A stretch of 64,000 nt of DNA from Cystobasidium ongulense. Taxonomy: Eukaryota > Basidiomycota > Cystobasidiomycetes > Cystobasidiales > Cystobasidiaceae. Of the stretch, positions 51,301-62,332 are shown piece after piece. Below the pieces are notes generated by a model. That model saw nothing but the letters and a program-made list of their open reading frames with translations. It was not told the DNA's origin and did not search any database. Positions within the stretch are counted from its first letter, which is position 1, and each line of letters begins with the position of its first letter. Both the position numbers and the translations under genes were made by a program. The DNA lies in NCBI GenBank assembly GCA_022835595.1, contig BQUP01000009.1, positions 1-64,000 on the forward strand, in the 5' to 3' direction.

Positions 51301-52806
51301 TACTGTCAAAATTCTACGTCGAAGCTCTGGTAAGCTAACTTTCAAACCTGTCTTCTGGACAAGCCTCTCTGATCCGGTGTTTTTGCAGTGCCATGGAAAT
51401 TTCGCCAAGACTGTAAGTCGGTCGTCTATGTCCTGCCTGAATGTCGGTTAACGGCCCGTGCGCTTAGACAATGTACGAGCTTGTGAGCATGACAGAAGAA
51501 GTCCTAGACTACGGCCGATTGCCCAGGAGTGCCATTCTGCCACCGCGAAGCCGGATAATTCCAGAGAGTACGTTGGCTTTTTCAGCGTTGCAGTGCTGCA
51601 AGTCATACTAATGTGCTCCGATCTTCCTGCACTTCAATCAGAATCCAATTTCGTTGTCCGCATGGTAGCTTCAAGCAAAGAAGAGGTAAACAATGCCATG
51701 TGGGTTGATTTCCCTTGACGCCGGGTTCGATCATGGCTGAGATGCCAGAAATCCAGCCGCTATTACACGAGTGTGGGCCACCCAAATGATCCAGATCTGT
51801 AAGTGATGATCAGAATGACTTCGCTTGAATAGGAAGAGATTCTGACCGGTTTGCATGATGAATCAGCTTCGCACGGCTACTCCTACTGGAAACGCTCATT
51901 GCCGAGCCGTGCTTCAACACTTTGCGTACTAAGGAGCAGCTCGGGTACATTGTGAGAGCAGTGAGTTGACACCTGCGAGGAAGGTCTTGACTTCTTGCTG
52001 AAGCATTGGCACACCATAGACTACCATGGCGGAATCTTCCCATTGCGGACTGGCCGTTATCATTCAAAGCGCTCGAAGCCCTGTGCATCTTGAGCTGCGC
52101 ATAAATGCTTTCTTGAGTGACTTTGCTCGTATCCTAGAGGCTATGGAGTTGGAAAAGTTCGAGAGCGCCAAAAATGGTCTCATTACGAATCTTTTGGAAG
52201 ACTATCAAAACCAGACATCTGAGTGAGTGATATGCCATGTAAGCGAAGAATAGGTCAGCACTGACTTGTCTCCTGCTGGAATACTCTTTTCTTAGGTCCA
52301 GCACCTATTGGTCGCACATCTCCGACGGCTCATACGATTTCTTCGAAAGTGACAGGCTCACTGCTCTGCTGAAACCACTAAGCTTGCGCGACATCCATGC
52401 CTTCTACATGAAACACGTACATCCGGCGTCTGAGACGCGAGCCAAGGTCTCTGTACATCTCTACTCGCATCGAGTCCATTTGACAGACATCGACAAGCTT
52501 GTCGAAGTCCTGGACGAGCACAAAGTCGACTGTGAGCCTGTCAAAGCTGCTGTTAAAGAACAGCCATTGCCGAAAGCCTTGCGCGAAATTGTCGAGAAGC
52601 ATATCAAAACGACCGTTCCGGACCTGCACAACTGCTGCAAAGAGGAGATCTTAAAGGAAGTCGACGCGCTTGACGATTTTCCCAGCTTAGAGAAGGACCT
52701 TCCAGATGTGAAGGTTATCAATTCCGTAGCGTTGAAGAACTCTCTTGCGGTTGGGGAACCCCGCAAGCCTATTGGGGATTTTTATGATGGGGTTGCAAGC
52801 TTGTAG
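48339..52806 (+). CDS. STE23: Insulinase-family (M16A) metalloprotease, tandem copy A
   Basis: Twenty exons give 1063 residues, full length for insulysin/Ste23: 48339-48549, 48660-48667, 48737-48811, 48870-49282, 49341-49494, 49561-49705, 49779-49904, 49999-50375, 50436-50599, 50670-50711, 50765-50954, 51019-51205, 51262-51329, 51389-51412, 51468-51567, 51642-51699, 51757-51798, 51867-51960, 52020-52222, 52296-52806. The inverted zinc site HFLEH is restored across the exon 3/4 join, and the distal ligand is in KEIKAVDSEHQKNL. LETLIAEPCFNTLRTKEQLGYIV is the usual C-terminal-half motif. Exon 2 is only 8 nt. Intron 5 (49495-49560) uses a GC donor. It degrades short peptides; Ste23 relatives also mature a-factor pheromone, which is a possible role here. 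Confidence 0.94.
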
Positions 52807-53924
52807 CGGCGTAGCCATTTGGCATCGGAGGCATACTGACAACTCAAATACGACCTGACCAATGTACCAATGTACTATAGTATTGAAACGAAACCTTCCA
52901 GGTGGTTGTGATTCATGAAAGCAAGAGTCCTGAGTATTGAAAAGGTTGTATGATGCCCCAACCGCTTGCAGTGGCACAGCCAATCCCGGGCGAAAAGGGG
53001 AGGTGTGTGCGCTCAAGCATGCGAAAGCCATAACTGAGCGCCAATGAGCGGTATGTAGAGTCGAGTATGCGTTGAATGTGTCGGTGAAGGGCCGACTTGC
53101 GCGACGCGCGGGGAAAATTGAGGGACAGACAGGATACGAGGCGGTGTTCGCATATTCGACAGGCACGAGAACAGGTCATTATTATAAGCAGGCCTTGTAT
53201 CCATAGCGCTTTGGGAGATGCTTGCTCCTGCTGCTGTCGCAGAGGCTGCACTGCGGAGCGCAACGGACCAGCTCGATGCTCCTACTGTTCCATTATTTGA
53301 GTCGTAGACGAAGCACACTAAAGTAAATCGCTAGGAGCAGTTCACGGTTGACTGCATTTCATGGCCGCATTCGCTCATCGATAGGACATCAAGACACGAA
53401 GCAGGATGCAATGTCGATGCGCTCAAAGCCACCTCGATCACGCGCGACTATACTCGAGGCGTCGTAGAAGGCCTTGTGCTCTGCTGGTGGTTCAACGACG
53501 ACAATGCTGGCCATCCATCTCTGACTGAGGATCGTGCCGGTCCTCTCGCTGAACCTGGCAGGTGCTTTATTACGCGACCGCTCCAAGGTCTTTAGCACCG
53601 AAAGCCAGCCAGCCACATCGGCCGTCCGGCTCATTTGACAAGAGAGGCTTCGGTGAAAGCCTCGCACAAAGAGAGCAATGTTCTGATTGCCTATCAATCC
53701 CTCAAGGCTGTACGTCCGTCTGTCCAATCCGATATTGAGTCAGTCATGCAGCCGCGCCGCCAGCCTGTTTGGTCCGTCACGTTGGGCAGTCCAGCCAGTT
53801 CTCGCACGGCAGATGAAATGGATCCCAGGACTTTGCAAGCAACAAGGCTAGTCTTGTCTTTGTTCCAACGCCTACCACTTATTAATCTGCCATCCTTGCA
53901 GCTCGTGATAGTGGTGCTAAAGCT
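52807..53924. other. Gap between the tandem M16 genes
   Basis: 1118 bp. Open frames up to 159 codons lie on the minus strand with no recognisable family. A short stretch near 53262-53300 matches one near 59937-59975 beyond copy B, suggesting the duplicated unit reached past the stop codon. Confidence 0.5.
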
Positions 53925-56900
53925 ATGACGCCACTACATATGCCACTGGGTCAGGCTGGCTTTCCCTCTGGTTACGAACACCTCAATGCCAGCCGACTCC
54001 TAGAAGGCTACACAGACCACGGTGAATACGCTGAATGGACAGCAGGCCTGGAGACGAGTCCAACCGACGCGCAGCAATACCGCTTGATAAGACTCAAGAA
54101 TGGCATGGAGTGCATGCTGGTGCATAATCCGACCGGTGTGTGCTGTACTTGAGAAGTATATGACGCTCGTGACTAACAGACCCGACAAACACTACAACGC
54201 CTCCTTCTACGGTCGTCATTTTGGTGTTTGACTTGGGTCCTACAGCAGAAACAGTACGCTTCCATCAGGTCGAATCGTCTCGAGGTCGCATGTAACATGA
54301 ACTGAGAGCTACTTGTCTTCAGTGTGCCGCCAGTATGGCAGTCCGAGTCGGACACCTGCAGGATCCGGATGAATTGCCTGGTTTAGCGCACTTCCTTGTG
54401 CGTAGCGTACTCCGAGCGCACTTCTGTCTTTTCAAGAGACTGACATTAAGATCCAGGAGCATCTATTGTTCATGGGAAGCGCTAAATATCCCGGAGAGAA
54501 CGAGTACGCCCATTATCTAAGCAAGTTTGGTGGCTGGTCAAATGCCTATACGAGTACCAATCAAACAGTCTACTATTTCGAGACCACTTACCCTGGCTTT
54601 GAAGGGGCACTCGACCGCTTCGCTCAGTTCTTTGTTTCCCCGCTATTTAACGAGAATTGCGTTGAAAAGGAAATCAGAGCCGTCGACAGTGAACATCGGA
54701 AAAACTTGCAAGATGATAGTCGGAGATTATTTTACCTACGAAAGGCCCTCTCTAAACCAGATCATCCCTTCCACAAATTCGGTACTGGGAATCTGGAAAC
54801 CTTGTGGAACAGACCAAGGGCCCTAGGACTGGACGTCAGAGCCGAATTAATCAAGTTCTATGAGAAGCAGTAAGCATCGTCGAACCCAGCCAATATTATC
54901 CTCCGCTTACCTTTTTATATACACAGCTATTCAGCCAATCTGATGAAACTTTGTATAGCAAGTAGAGATCCGCTCGACACAGCATTGAGTAAAGTCTTAC
55001 GCTACTTTAATGAAGTACCAAATTGCAACATACCTCCTACCATATTTCCTCCAGAGCCTTATCCGGATGTTCTGCACATGGTGAGCCTATGCCGCCCATT
55101 TTTGTTCCAGTCTCCACCGGCAATTGATGCACAATCATGCAGACCCGAATTGCCATGAAGCAGATCAAAGATCAGAGCTGCATCCTCATACAAATGCCTT
55201 TTTACGATTCTTCCAAGACGCTGGGCTCAAATCCAGCTTCTATGATTTCGTATCTTTTAAGCAATGAAGGTCGCCATTCGTTATTCGGTGAGTATAGCAA
55301 ACGTTTACACATAATCATTCCTGCGATACATGCTAATATCCGCTTGTTCGTTTACGATAGGCTTTCTGAAGAACAAAGATCTCGTAACGGATGTCGAGGC
55401 ATATCCCTACGATGTGGCTCCCGGTATTCATTTCTACGTTATCAAATGCGGCCTCACACATGAAGGTGTTAAGCATCACCAGCTTGGTGAGTTTGTTGAG
55501 TCATAGATAAGACTTCCAGCTTGACCATCGACCTAATTGGAAGTCATCTTGCCGAAACAATTCTTGTCTCACGACCCCAAGTTGCATCTACCGTTTATGA
55601 GTACATCAAGCTTCTTAAAAACCAGCCCTTTCCTGCCTGGGTATTCGAAGAACTTCGGCAGATGCTTCAAATCAGATTCCGCTTCCTCGAAACTAGAGGT
55701 CCAGTCTCCAATGCTGCTATTGCTATCAGTGTCGCTTTGCAGAGTCGCGCGCCGCGAGCTCACATCTTTGCGGCACCCTACACCTTGACGGACCAGGATC
55801 CCAAATCTCTTAAGCATGCACTCAGCTATTTGGTCAAAGATAAAGCCCAGATTATCGTGGCTTCACCTGTCGAGGTTGAAGGACTGACATACAACGAGCG
55901 CGATCGATGGTATGGAACGGAATATGCAATCGATCCTTTGAAGAGCGAATGGTTCAAGGTAGGTAAGGAAGAACTCCAGCGGTTGAACCAAACTGACATA
56001 CGTTTGTTGGTTTTAAGGCCTCTCTGATTGCCGATGAGAAGTTTTCGCTACCCGAAGAGAATCGTTTCATACCAAAGAATTTGCAGATAATTGGAAATCG
56101 AGATACCAGCAAACCGTTTCCTCGCCCTCTTCTTATTAAGCAGACCGAGGGCCAAAGGATATGGTTCAAGCAAGATGACCGGTGAGTTGGTCGCTTGATT
56201 ACACAGACGGTAGGAACAGGGCCTCACTAACGCTGCAACCTCGCGGGGTAGGTGGAAAGTCCCCAAGGGCAGCTTCTTTATCAAGCTGTCCAAGTAAGCT
56301 TTCCCACTATGAAGCGCTTCCGCCTATGTTGACGAGAGCCCATCAGTCCTTTCATGAAAGCATCGTACAAAAACGGAGTAATCTGTGGCAGCTACTTATA
56401 TCTAGTCAACGATGCCCTAAGAAAGTATGCTAGGGAGGCTGCAGTAGGCGGTCTCCACTACAGAGTCTCGCATCACGAGTCAAATATCGAAATCGCCGTT
56501 TCCGGTTTTACCGATAAATTTGCTGACTTGTTGAAGGTGATTCATTGAAGTGCCTGCCAAAATGACGCCAGGCTGACCCTATGAAACCTTCTCTCGTCAG
56601 CTTATTGTACACGAGCTCAAGCATCTCAGATTTGATCAGAAAGCTTTTGACCTGATGAAAGAAGAAAAACTGAAAAGCTTAGAGAACGAAACTCACGATA
56701 GACCAGTTGAGCAGGTCCGAGATGAGCTTTCCTGGATCCTCAATTCATCTGGCACTACCTTTGATCAGCGCAAAGAAATCATGAATGGTATGCGTCTATG
56801 CGTCGAAGCTATCCAACTCTTTTATTGACGACATCCCTCTAGCAATGAAACCAGAGGACATCGAGTCCTTTTCCAGCGAGTTGCTATCGAAGTTTTACGT

Positions 56901-58390
56901 CGAAGCCTTGGTAAGCTGCCGTCCTCATGTATTTTTTGGAAAGCCCCCTGACCCGTGTCTTTTTGCAGTGCCACGGAAACTTCGCCAAGACTGTAGGTCG
57001 GTCGTATATGTCCTGCTTAACATCGATTAACTTGTTATTTATTGTAGACGGTGTACGAGCTTGTGAGCATGACAGAAGAAGTCCTAGACTACGGCCGGCT
57101 GCCCAGGAGTGCCATTCTGCCACCGCGAAGCCGGATAATTCCAGAGAGTACGTTGACCTTTTCAGCGCTGCAGTGTTGCAAGTCATGCTAATGTGCTTCT
57201 ATCCTCCTGCACTCCAATCAGAATCCAATTTCGTTGTCCGCATGGTAGCTTCAAGCAAAGAAGAGGTAAACAATGCCATGTGGGTTGATGTCCCTTGACC
57301 TGAGGTTCGAGCATGGCTGAATTGTCAGAACTCCAGCCACTACTACACGAGTGTAGGCCACCCAAATGATCCAGATCTGTAAGTGATGATCAGAATGACT
57401 ACGCTTGAATAGGATGAGATGCTGACCAGTTTGCATGATGAATCAGCTTCGCACGGCTTCTCCTACTGAGAGCGCTCATCGCCGAGCCGTGCTTCAACAC
57501 TTTGCGTACTAAGGAGCAGCTCGGGTACATTGTGAGAGCAGTGAGTTGACACCTGCGAAGAAGGCCTTGACTTGTTGCTGAAGCATTGGCACACCATAGA
57601 CTACCATGGCGGGAACGTCCCATTGCGGGCTGGTCGTTATGATTCAAAGCGCTCGAAGTCCTGTGCATCTTGAGCTGCGCATAAATGCTTTCTTGAGTGA
57701 CTTTGCTCGTACCCTAGAGGCTATGGAGTTGGAAAAGTTCGAGAGTGCCCAGAATGGTCTCATCTCGAATCTTTTGGAAGATTATAAGAACCAGATCTCT
57801 GAGTGAGTGACAGACATGATACGTTGTTGGCCAAGAAGTCAGCACTGACGTGTCTCCCGCTGGGACGCTTTATTCATAGGTCGAGCGCCTACTGGTCACA
57901 TATCGCCGATGGCTCATATGACTTCTTCCAAAGTGACAGGCTCACTGCTCTGCTGAAACCACTGAGCTTGCGCGACATCCATGCCTTCTACATGGAACAC
58001 GTGCACCCAGCATCCGAGACGCGAGCCAAGGTGTCCGTACACCTGTACTCGCATCGAGTCCATTTGACAGACATCGACAAGCTTGTCGAAGTCTTGGACG
58101 AGCACAAAGTCGACTGCGAGCTTGTCAAAGCTGCTGTCAAGGAGCAGCCACTACCGAAAGCCTTGCGCGAAGTTGTCGAGAAGCATATTAAAGCGACTGT
58201 TCCGGATTTGCACACTTGCTGCAAGGAGGAGGTCTTGAGAGAAGTCGATGCACTGGAAGAATTCGCAAGCCTGGAGAAGGACCTCTCTGATGTGCAGGTC
58301 TTAACCTCCGCAGAGTTGAAGGAATCTCTTGTCATCGGAGAACCTCGCAAGCCTATTGGGGATTTTTGTGATGGGATCGCAAACTTGTAA
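53925..58390 (+). CDS. STE23: Insulinase-family (M16A) metalloprotease, tandem copy B
   Basis: Twenty exons, each the same length as in copy A, give 1063 residues: 53925-54135, 54246-54253, 54323-54397, 54457-54869, 54927-55080, 55143-55287, 55361-55486, 55582-55958, 56018-56181, 56252-56293, 56347-56536, 56601-56787, 56843-56910, 56969-56992, 57048-57147, 57222-57279, 57337-57378, 57447-57540, 57600-57802, 57880-58390. HFLEH and the distal glutamate (KEIRAVDSEH) are intact, as is KEQLGYIV, so both copies look active. Protein changes are mostly conservative. The intron-5 donor is GT here, unlike GC in copy A. A 181-bp segment (56138-56318) is identical to copy A. Confidence 0.94.
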
Positions 58391-60365
58391 AGGCTTAGCG
58401 CGCCGTAGAGACAATGTCGTAACAACCTCGAAATTTATGTGCACTGAAATCCTAAAAGCATCTGCCAAGTGTAGCCTAAGTCACTTATACCGAATGAGAT
58501 TAATGACTTTACGCCAGGCATTGACACTCTACATGGTCTTGCTTGCAGGTTAACGTGATCCCCAAGGAACTCTGCTTTGACGAGTGAGAGGAACGAGAAT
58601 CATAAGAGTCAGCACATGTAGACTTATGTAGGGGTGAAGTCCGGATAGAGTGAGGGAAGGAGATAGTGTTTAAATGTATCAGTGCCCAAGACTCCAACCG
58701 CATAGAAGCAGTTTTCATCCCAGGCCTCAAAAAGTTTGATCTCTTCGCTGATCCCATAAATCTCGCTTGCAAGCAATCCGACCAGAATCTTCTTGGAATG
58801 CCAGCTTTCCAATTCCAGCATCCCGCTCATGCGCTTGAATACACCTCCCCTACGACATGCTGCCCAGATACGTCCATGCTTGCCCTAAACGTCACGCTAG
58901 CCATCGTCCACAGTCATACCGCCTTTCCAATAAAGCCTGCCTAGGATGTAGGCCTTGCATCCTGGTCGCACGCTTGCACTACTCGCAAGCGAGAGTGACA
59001 AGCACAGACACTGTCCTTGAGAGTATACAGTCTGCGCAACCCTGATCGCGAAGGTCTCATCGGGAAGTGGGTATTCGGGCGAAACAGCCAATACTGCTGT
59101 GAGACGGAAAAAGGCCTGCCAGATGAGAGTGTTTCTAGTACGAATACAGGAAACTCCTGCCACCTGAGCAGAACCATTCATCTGATTCAAGCATGTGTAT
59201 TGTCTGGTAATCTCCCAAAGAATCCCACTCTCCCAACCGTAAATGTCTCGTCTTTTTTGATTGATATCGTTTTTTTTGTTTATCCTTGTCTGTTTTCATC
59301 CACCGCATTGCACCGATTATTCTCTGGGTAGATTTTGCAAACGGCTCGGCCAGAACGACGAATTTTGTTTGTGAATGTTCGTACCCGCCTTTGCATGCGC
59401 GTGAAGTGGTATCGAGCTTAGCGATTAATCAAGGGAAAGACCAACAGCATTCAAACCACATAAATGGAAGAATGCATGTCCCAATCCATTCCCTTGAAAT
59501 CTCCAGCTTTGTCCTCCACATTTCTTAGCGATACGCGAAGGACAACCGCGCAGTCTATTTAAGGTACGCACTAGGCAAGCAACCGCATCTCGCGATGAAT
59601 CGCTTACCCAGATTGTCTGATAGAATTGATATTTGCTCATCTTCAACACTCCCATTCCTATAGACTCCGGTGAGGGACTTTATATTGAATATGAATATGA
59701 ACGGAAGGGAGCGAGTCAAAAGAGCTTGTATTTTATGATGGTAGGAAATGAAGGAAACACGGAAAACTGCTTGAGGAGGTTTGACTTTGCTCGACATCGG
59801 GGACAAGCACAGAAAACCCCGAGCAGCAGACAAAGAAAGAGCCGTACTCTTGTGCACGGATCGAAATGAGAAGTTGGAGTCCTTGCTGTGCCTTCTTGAG
59901 AAGATTGCGAGATTGGGATTGCTTGCTTGCAGAAGACGACGGACCAGCTCGACCCTTTTACTATTCCATCATTTAAAGTGGTAGGGTGGGATAGGAAGGT
60001 GGAGCGAGGGAGTAGAAGAGGAACGGAGGGCTTACATTATATGACTGTGCTCTAATCCGGCCATTGTATGGCGCAGGCCATTCGTGCAGGAAGCAAGCAG
60101 CAAAGCAGAACCAACTTCGAGAGGCTTCAACACCTCGATCACGCACAACAAGCTGCTGCAATTTGGTGGGCAAAAGTAGGCTGTATTGACATGCTGAATT
60201 GCTGAATACATGCTGTTTGTGTTATTGGTTTGTTTTGATTCAATACAAGAGGTCGCGCTAGACAATCATAACCCTATTTTACCTTCTTATGCTCCTTTTT
60301 GCAAGTCTGACCGTCTCAAGTGAAGATACTAGCTAGCGTCCCGTGCACCATGCACAGAGGCTCGC
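58391..60365. other. Gene-free convergent gap, about 2 kb
   Basis: The largest stretch without a supported gene, between the stops of copy B and FBP1. Open frames are short, overlap on both strands and lack motifs. Runs of T occur near 59258-59281. A short similarity to 53262-53300 lies at 59937-59975. A noncoding RNA cannot be excluded from sequence. Confidence 0.5.
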
Positions 60366-61959
60366 TCATGCAGCCGCCTTGTAGAACTTTTCAACATCCT
60401 GTACGTCCTCCTTTGATCCCAAGAAGATACCAGTTCTCTGGTGAATTTCAGTAGGAATAATATCCAAGACAGCTTGTTTACCATCAATAGCTAGGCCACC
60501 AGCTTGTTCGACTAGGTATGCCATTGGGTATCCCTCGTACAATAAGCGTAGCTTGCCGGATTTTGACTTTGAGTCTGCTGGGTAGCCGAAGATGCCTCCG
60601 TATAGAAGCGTGCGGTGAACATCTGCTACCATAGAGCCGATGTAACGAGCAGAGTAGGGCTTGTTGTTTGCTGGGACTGTGTACGAGAAAGCGCGTAAGA
60701 AGACATTTAGGGACAGCGTGTGGCGATGGAAGGTAAGGCGGTCAGCGACGTATTCTGTAAATGGCTGCAAGCGATCTCGTCTACTCACACTTGATACTCT
60801 CGAGGTACTTCTTTGTGGGCTCGTCAAAGAATAGAGCGTTTCCTTCGTTGAAAGAGTAGATCTTTCCTCTTGATGGAATTCGGATATCGGGATGGGTAAG
60901 GATGAACTCGCCGATGCCCTGTAGCAATGACAGTCTTATCAGCTGGAGTCAAGTGATATGGAGTGATTTCATATGCCTCTACGCACGTTGTCCAAAGTGT
61001 ATCCGTTCACTCCGTTGCCGGTACTGATGACAATGTTGGAAGATGAACCGTACATGCAGTAACCGGCTACGACCATCTCTCTTCCAGGTTTGAGGACAGA
61101 GTTGACAGATGGTTCGCCTTCGACCTTGTAGACACCGAAGATGGTACCGCTGTTGTTTGAGTAGGTAGAGTGGTGTGGGAGAGGGTAACAGTAAAGTAGG
61201 CGGGAAGATCAGCCGTCATCCCGTCGCTCTTGCGCACTGCAAGCGGTAGAAAGCTACGCACATGTTGACACCAGCGTCGATGTTGGAAGAGCCGTCTAAT
61301 GGATCGAATACGACGGCATACTTGCCTCTGTACATGTCTTCGACGATAATAGCTTCTTCATCTTCTTCGGAGACCATGACAGCGGTCTTGCCGCACTGTC
61401 TGAGGGTGTTGACCATGATTTCGTTGGAGACTGGGAGGAGAGCCCATTAGAGGTGAATTATGATTGAACCTCGGTGCCATTACTCACGAATGTCGAGCTT
61501 CTTCTGGTCGTCACCGGTCTTGTTGGCAGTTCCAGCAGCGCCAATGCTGTGTGCATGCAAAGCAGGTTTGCCCGGCGGGGAAGGATGACGGGAAGAGGGC
61601 AAGGAAGGAGGGAGACATGAGATGCGGATCAGCGAGTGTCTTGTGGTACGAAAACCAGAGCAAGCTGCACCCACAGGTCGAGCAGTCTCGCGCGGCGGAC
61701 GTTCATTGCAATGGTCTTGCATGTCGTCTGGATGGCGGTGAGGAGGATGGTGAGGTCTCCGGAAGCCTGGCCGCCGAGTTCAGCTTGTTGCTGGAGGGTG
61801 TGGCTGCGTGTTTGCAGATGAATTGGGATTGCATTGATGGAGAATGGCAGATTAGCTCGCACACTTCTATATACCACGGCATAGCCGCCATTCAGCCCAG
61901 CCCAGCCCGACCCACCTGGTCAGCGTGACAATCTTGGCTGAAGCGGGCGTCTTGTCCAT
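60366..61959 (-). CDS. FBP1: Fructose-1,6-bisphosphatase
   Basis: Gluconeogenic enzyme, cytosolic. Seven exons (61959-61916, 61803-61675, 61546-61488, 61430-61262, 61149-60987, 60918-60789, 60676-60366) give 334 residues, the usual length. Motifs: [20 protein letters not shown], the metal-binding [64 protein letters not shown] and [10 protein letters not shown]. Joining exon 6 to 7 yields [10 protein letters not shown], as in other fungi. Three introns are exactly 112 nt and one 128 nt, longer than elsewhere in the window. It starts with [11 protein letters not shown] and lacks the Pro at position 2 that marks yeast FBP1 for glucose-induced degradation, though initiation details are unknown. 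Confidence 0.95.
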
Positions 61960-62332
61960 TGTGAATGCGTGGATGTAGGGAGGGTAGTAGCAGTGTTGAT
62001 GGGAGTAGTCTCAGTTAATAATATTATTGAATACTGTTGGAAATGGTGAAGATGTCAATCACTCTGCCGGCCAAGGCCCTCGAAGAAGAACACCCTTCGC
62101 TCGATCACCCGCAAGGAAGAACGCGGAACGGCAATGCTGGATGACGCGGGAGAGGCCGGATGATCATGACCCCGGCTAATCAATATACGAAGTCACTAGT
62201 ATTACTGATACTTTATACATGCAGTGCTTTCTTGACTACGTGCATACAACAGTCGCACTACTACCTTGTTCTTATATGATACACTCCGTCTTGACGTGGC
62301 ATGCATTGTGCAAACATTCAAGCGCAGCATCC
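61960..62332. promoter_or_regulatory. FBP1 promoter region
   Basis: 373 bp between the RAD3 stop and the FBP1 ATG, both minus strand. No carbon-source response element could be named with confidence. Confidence 0.5.
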
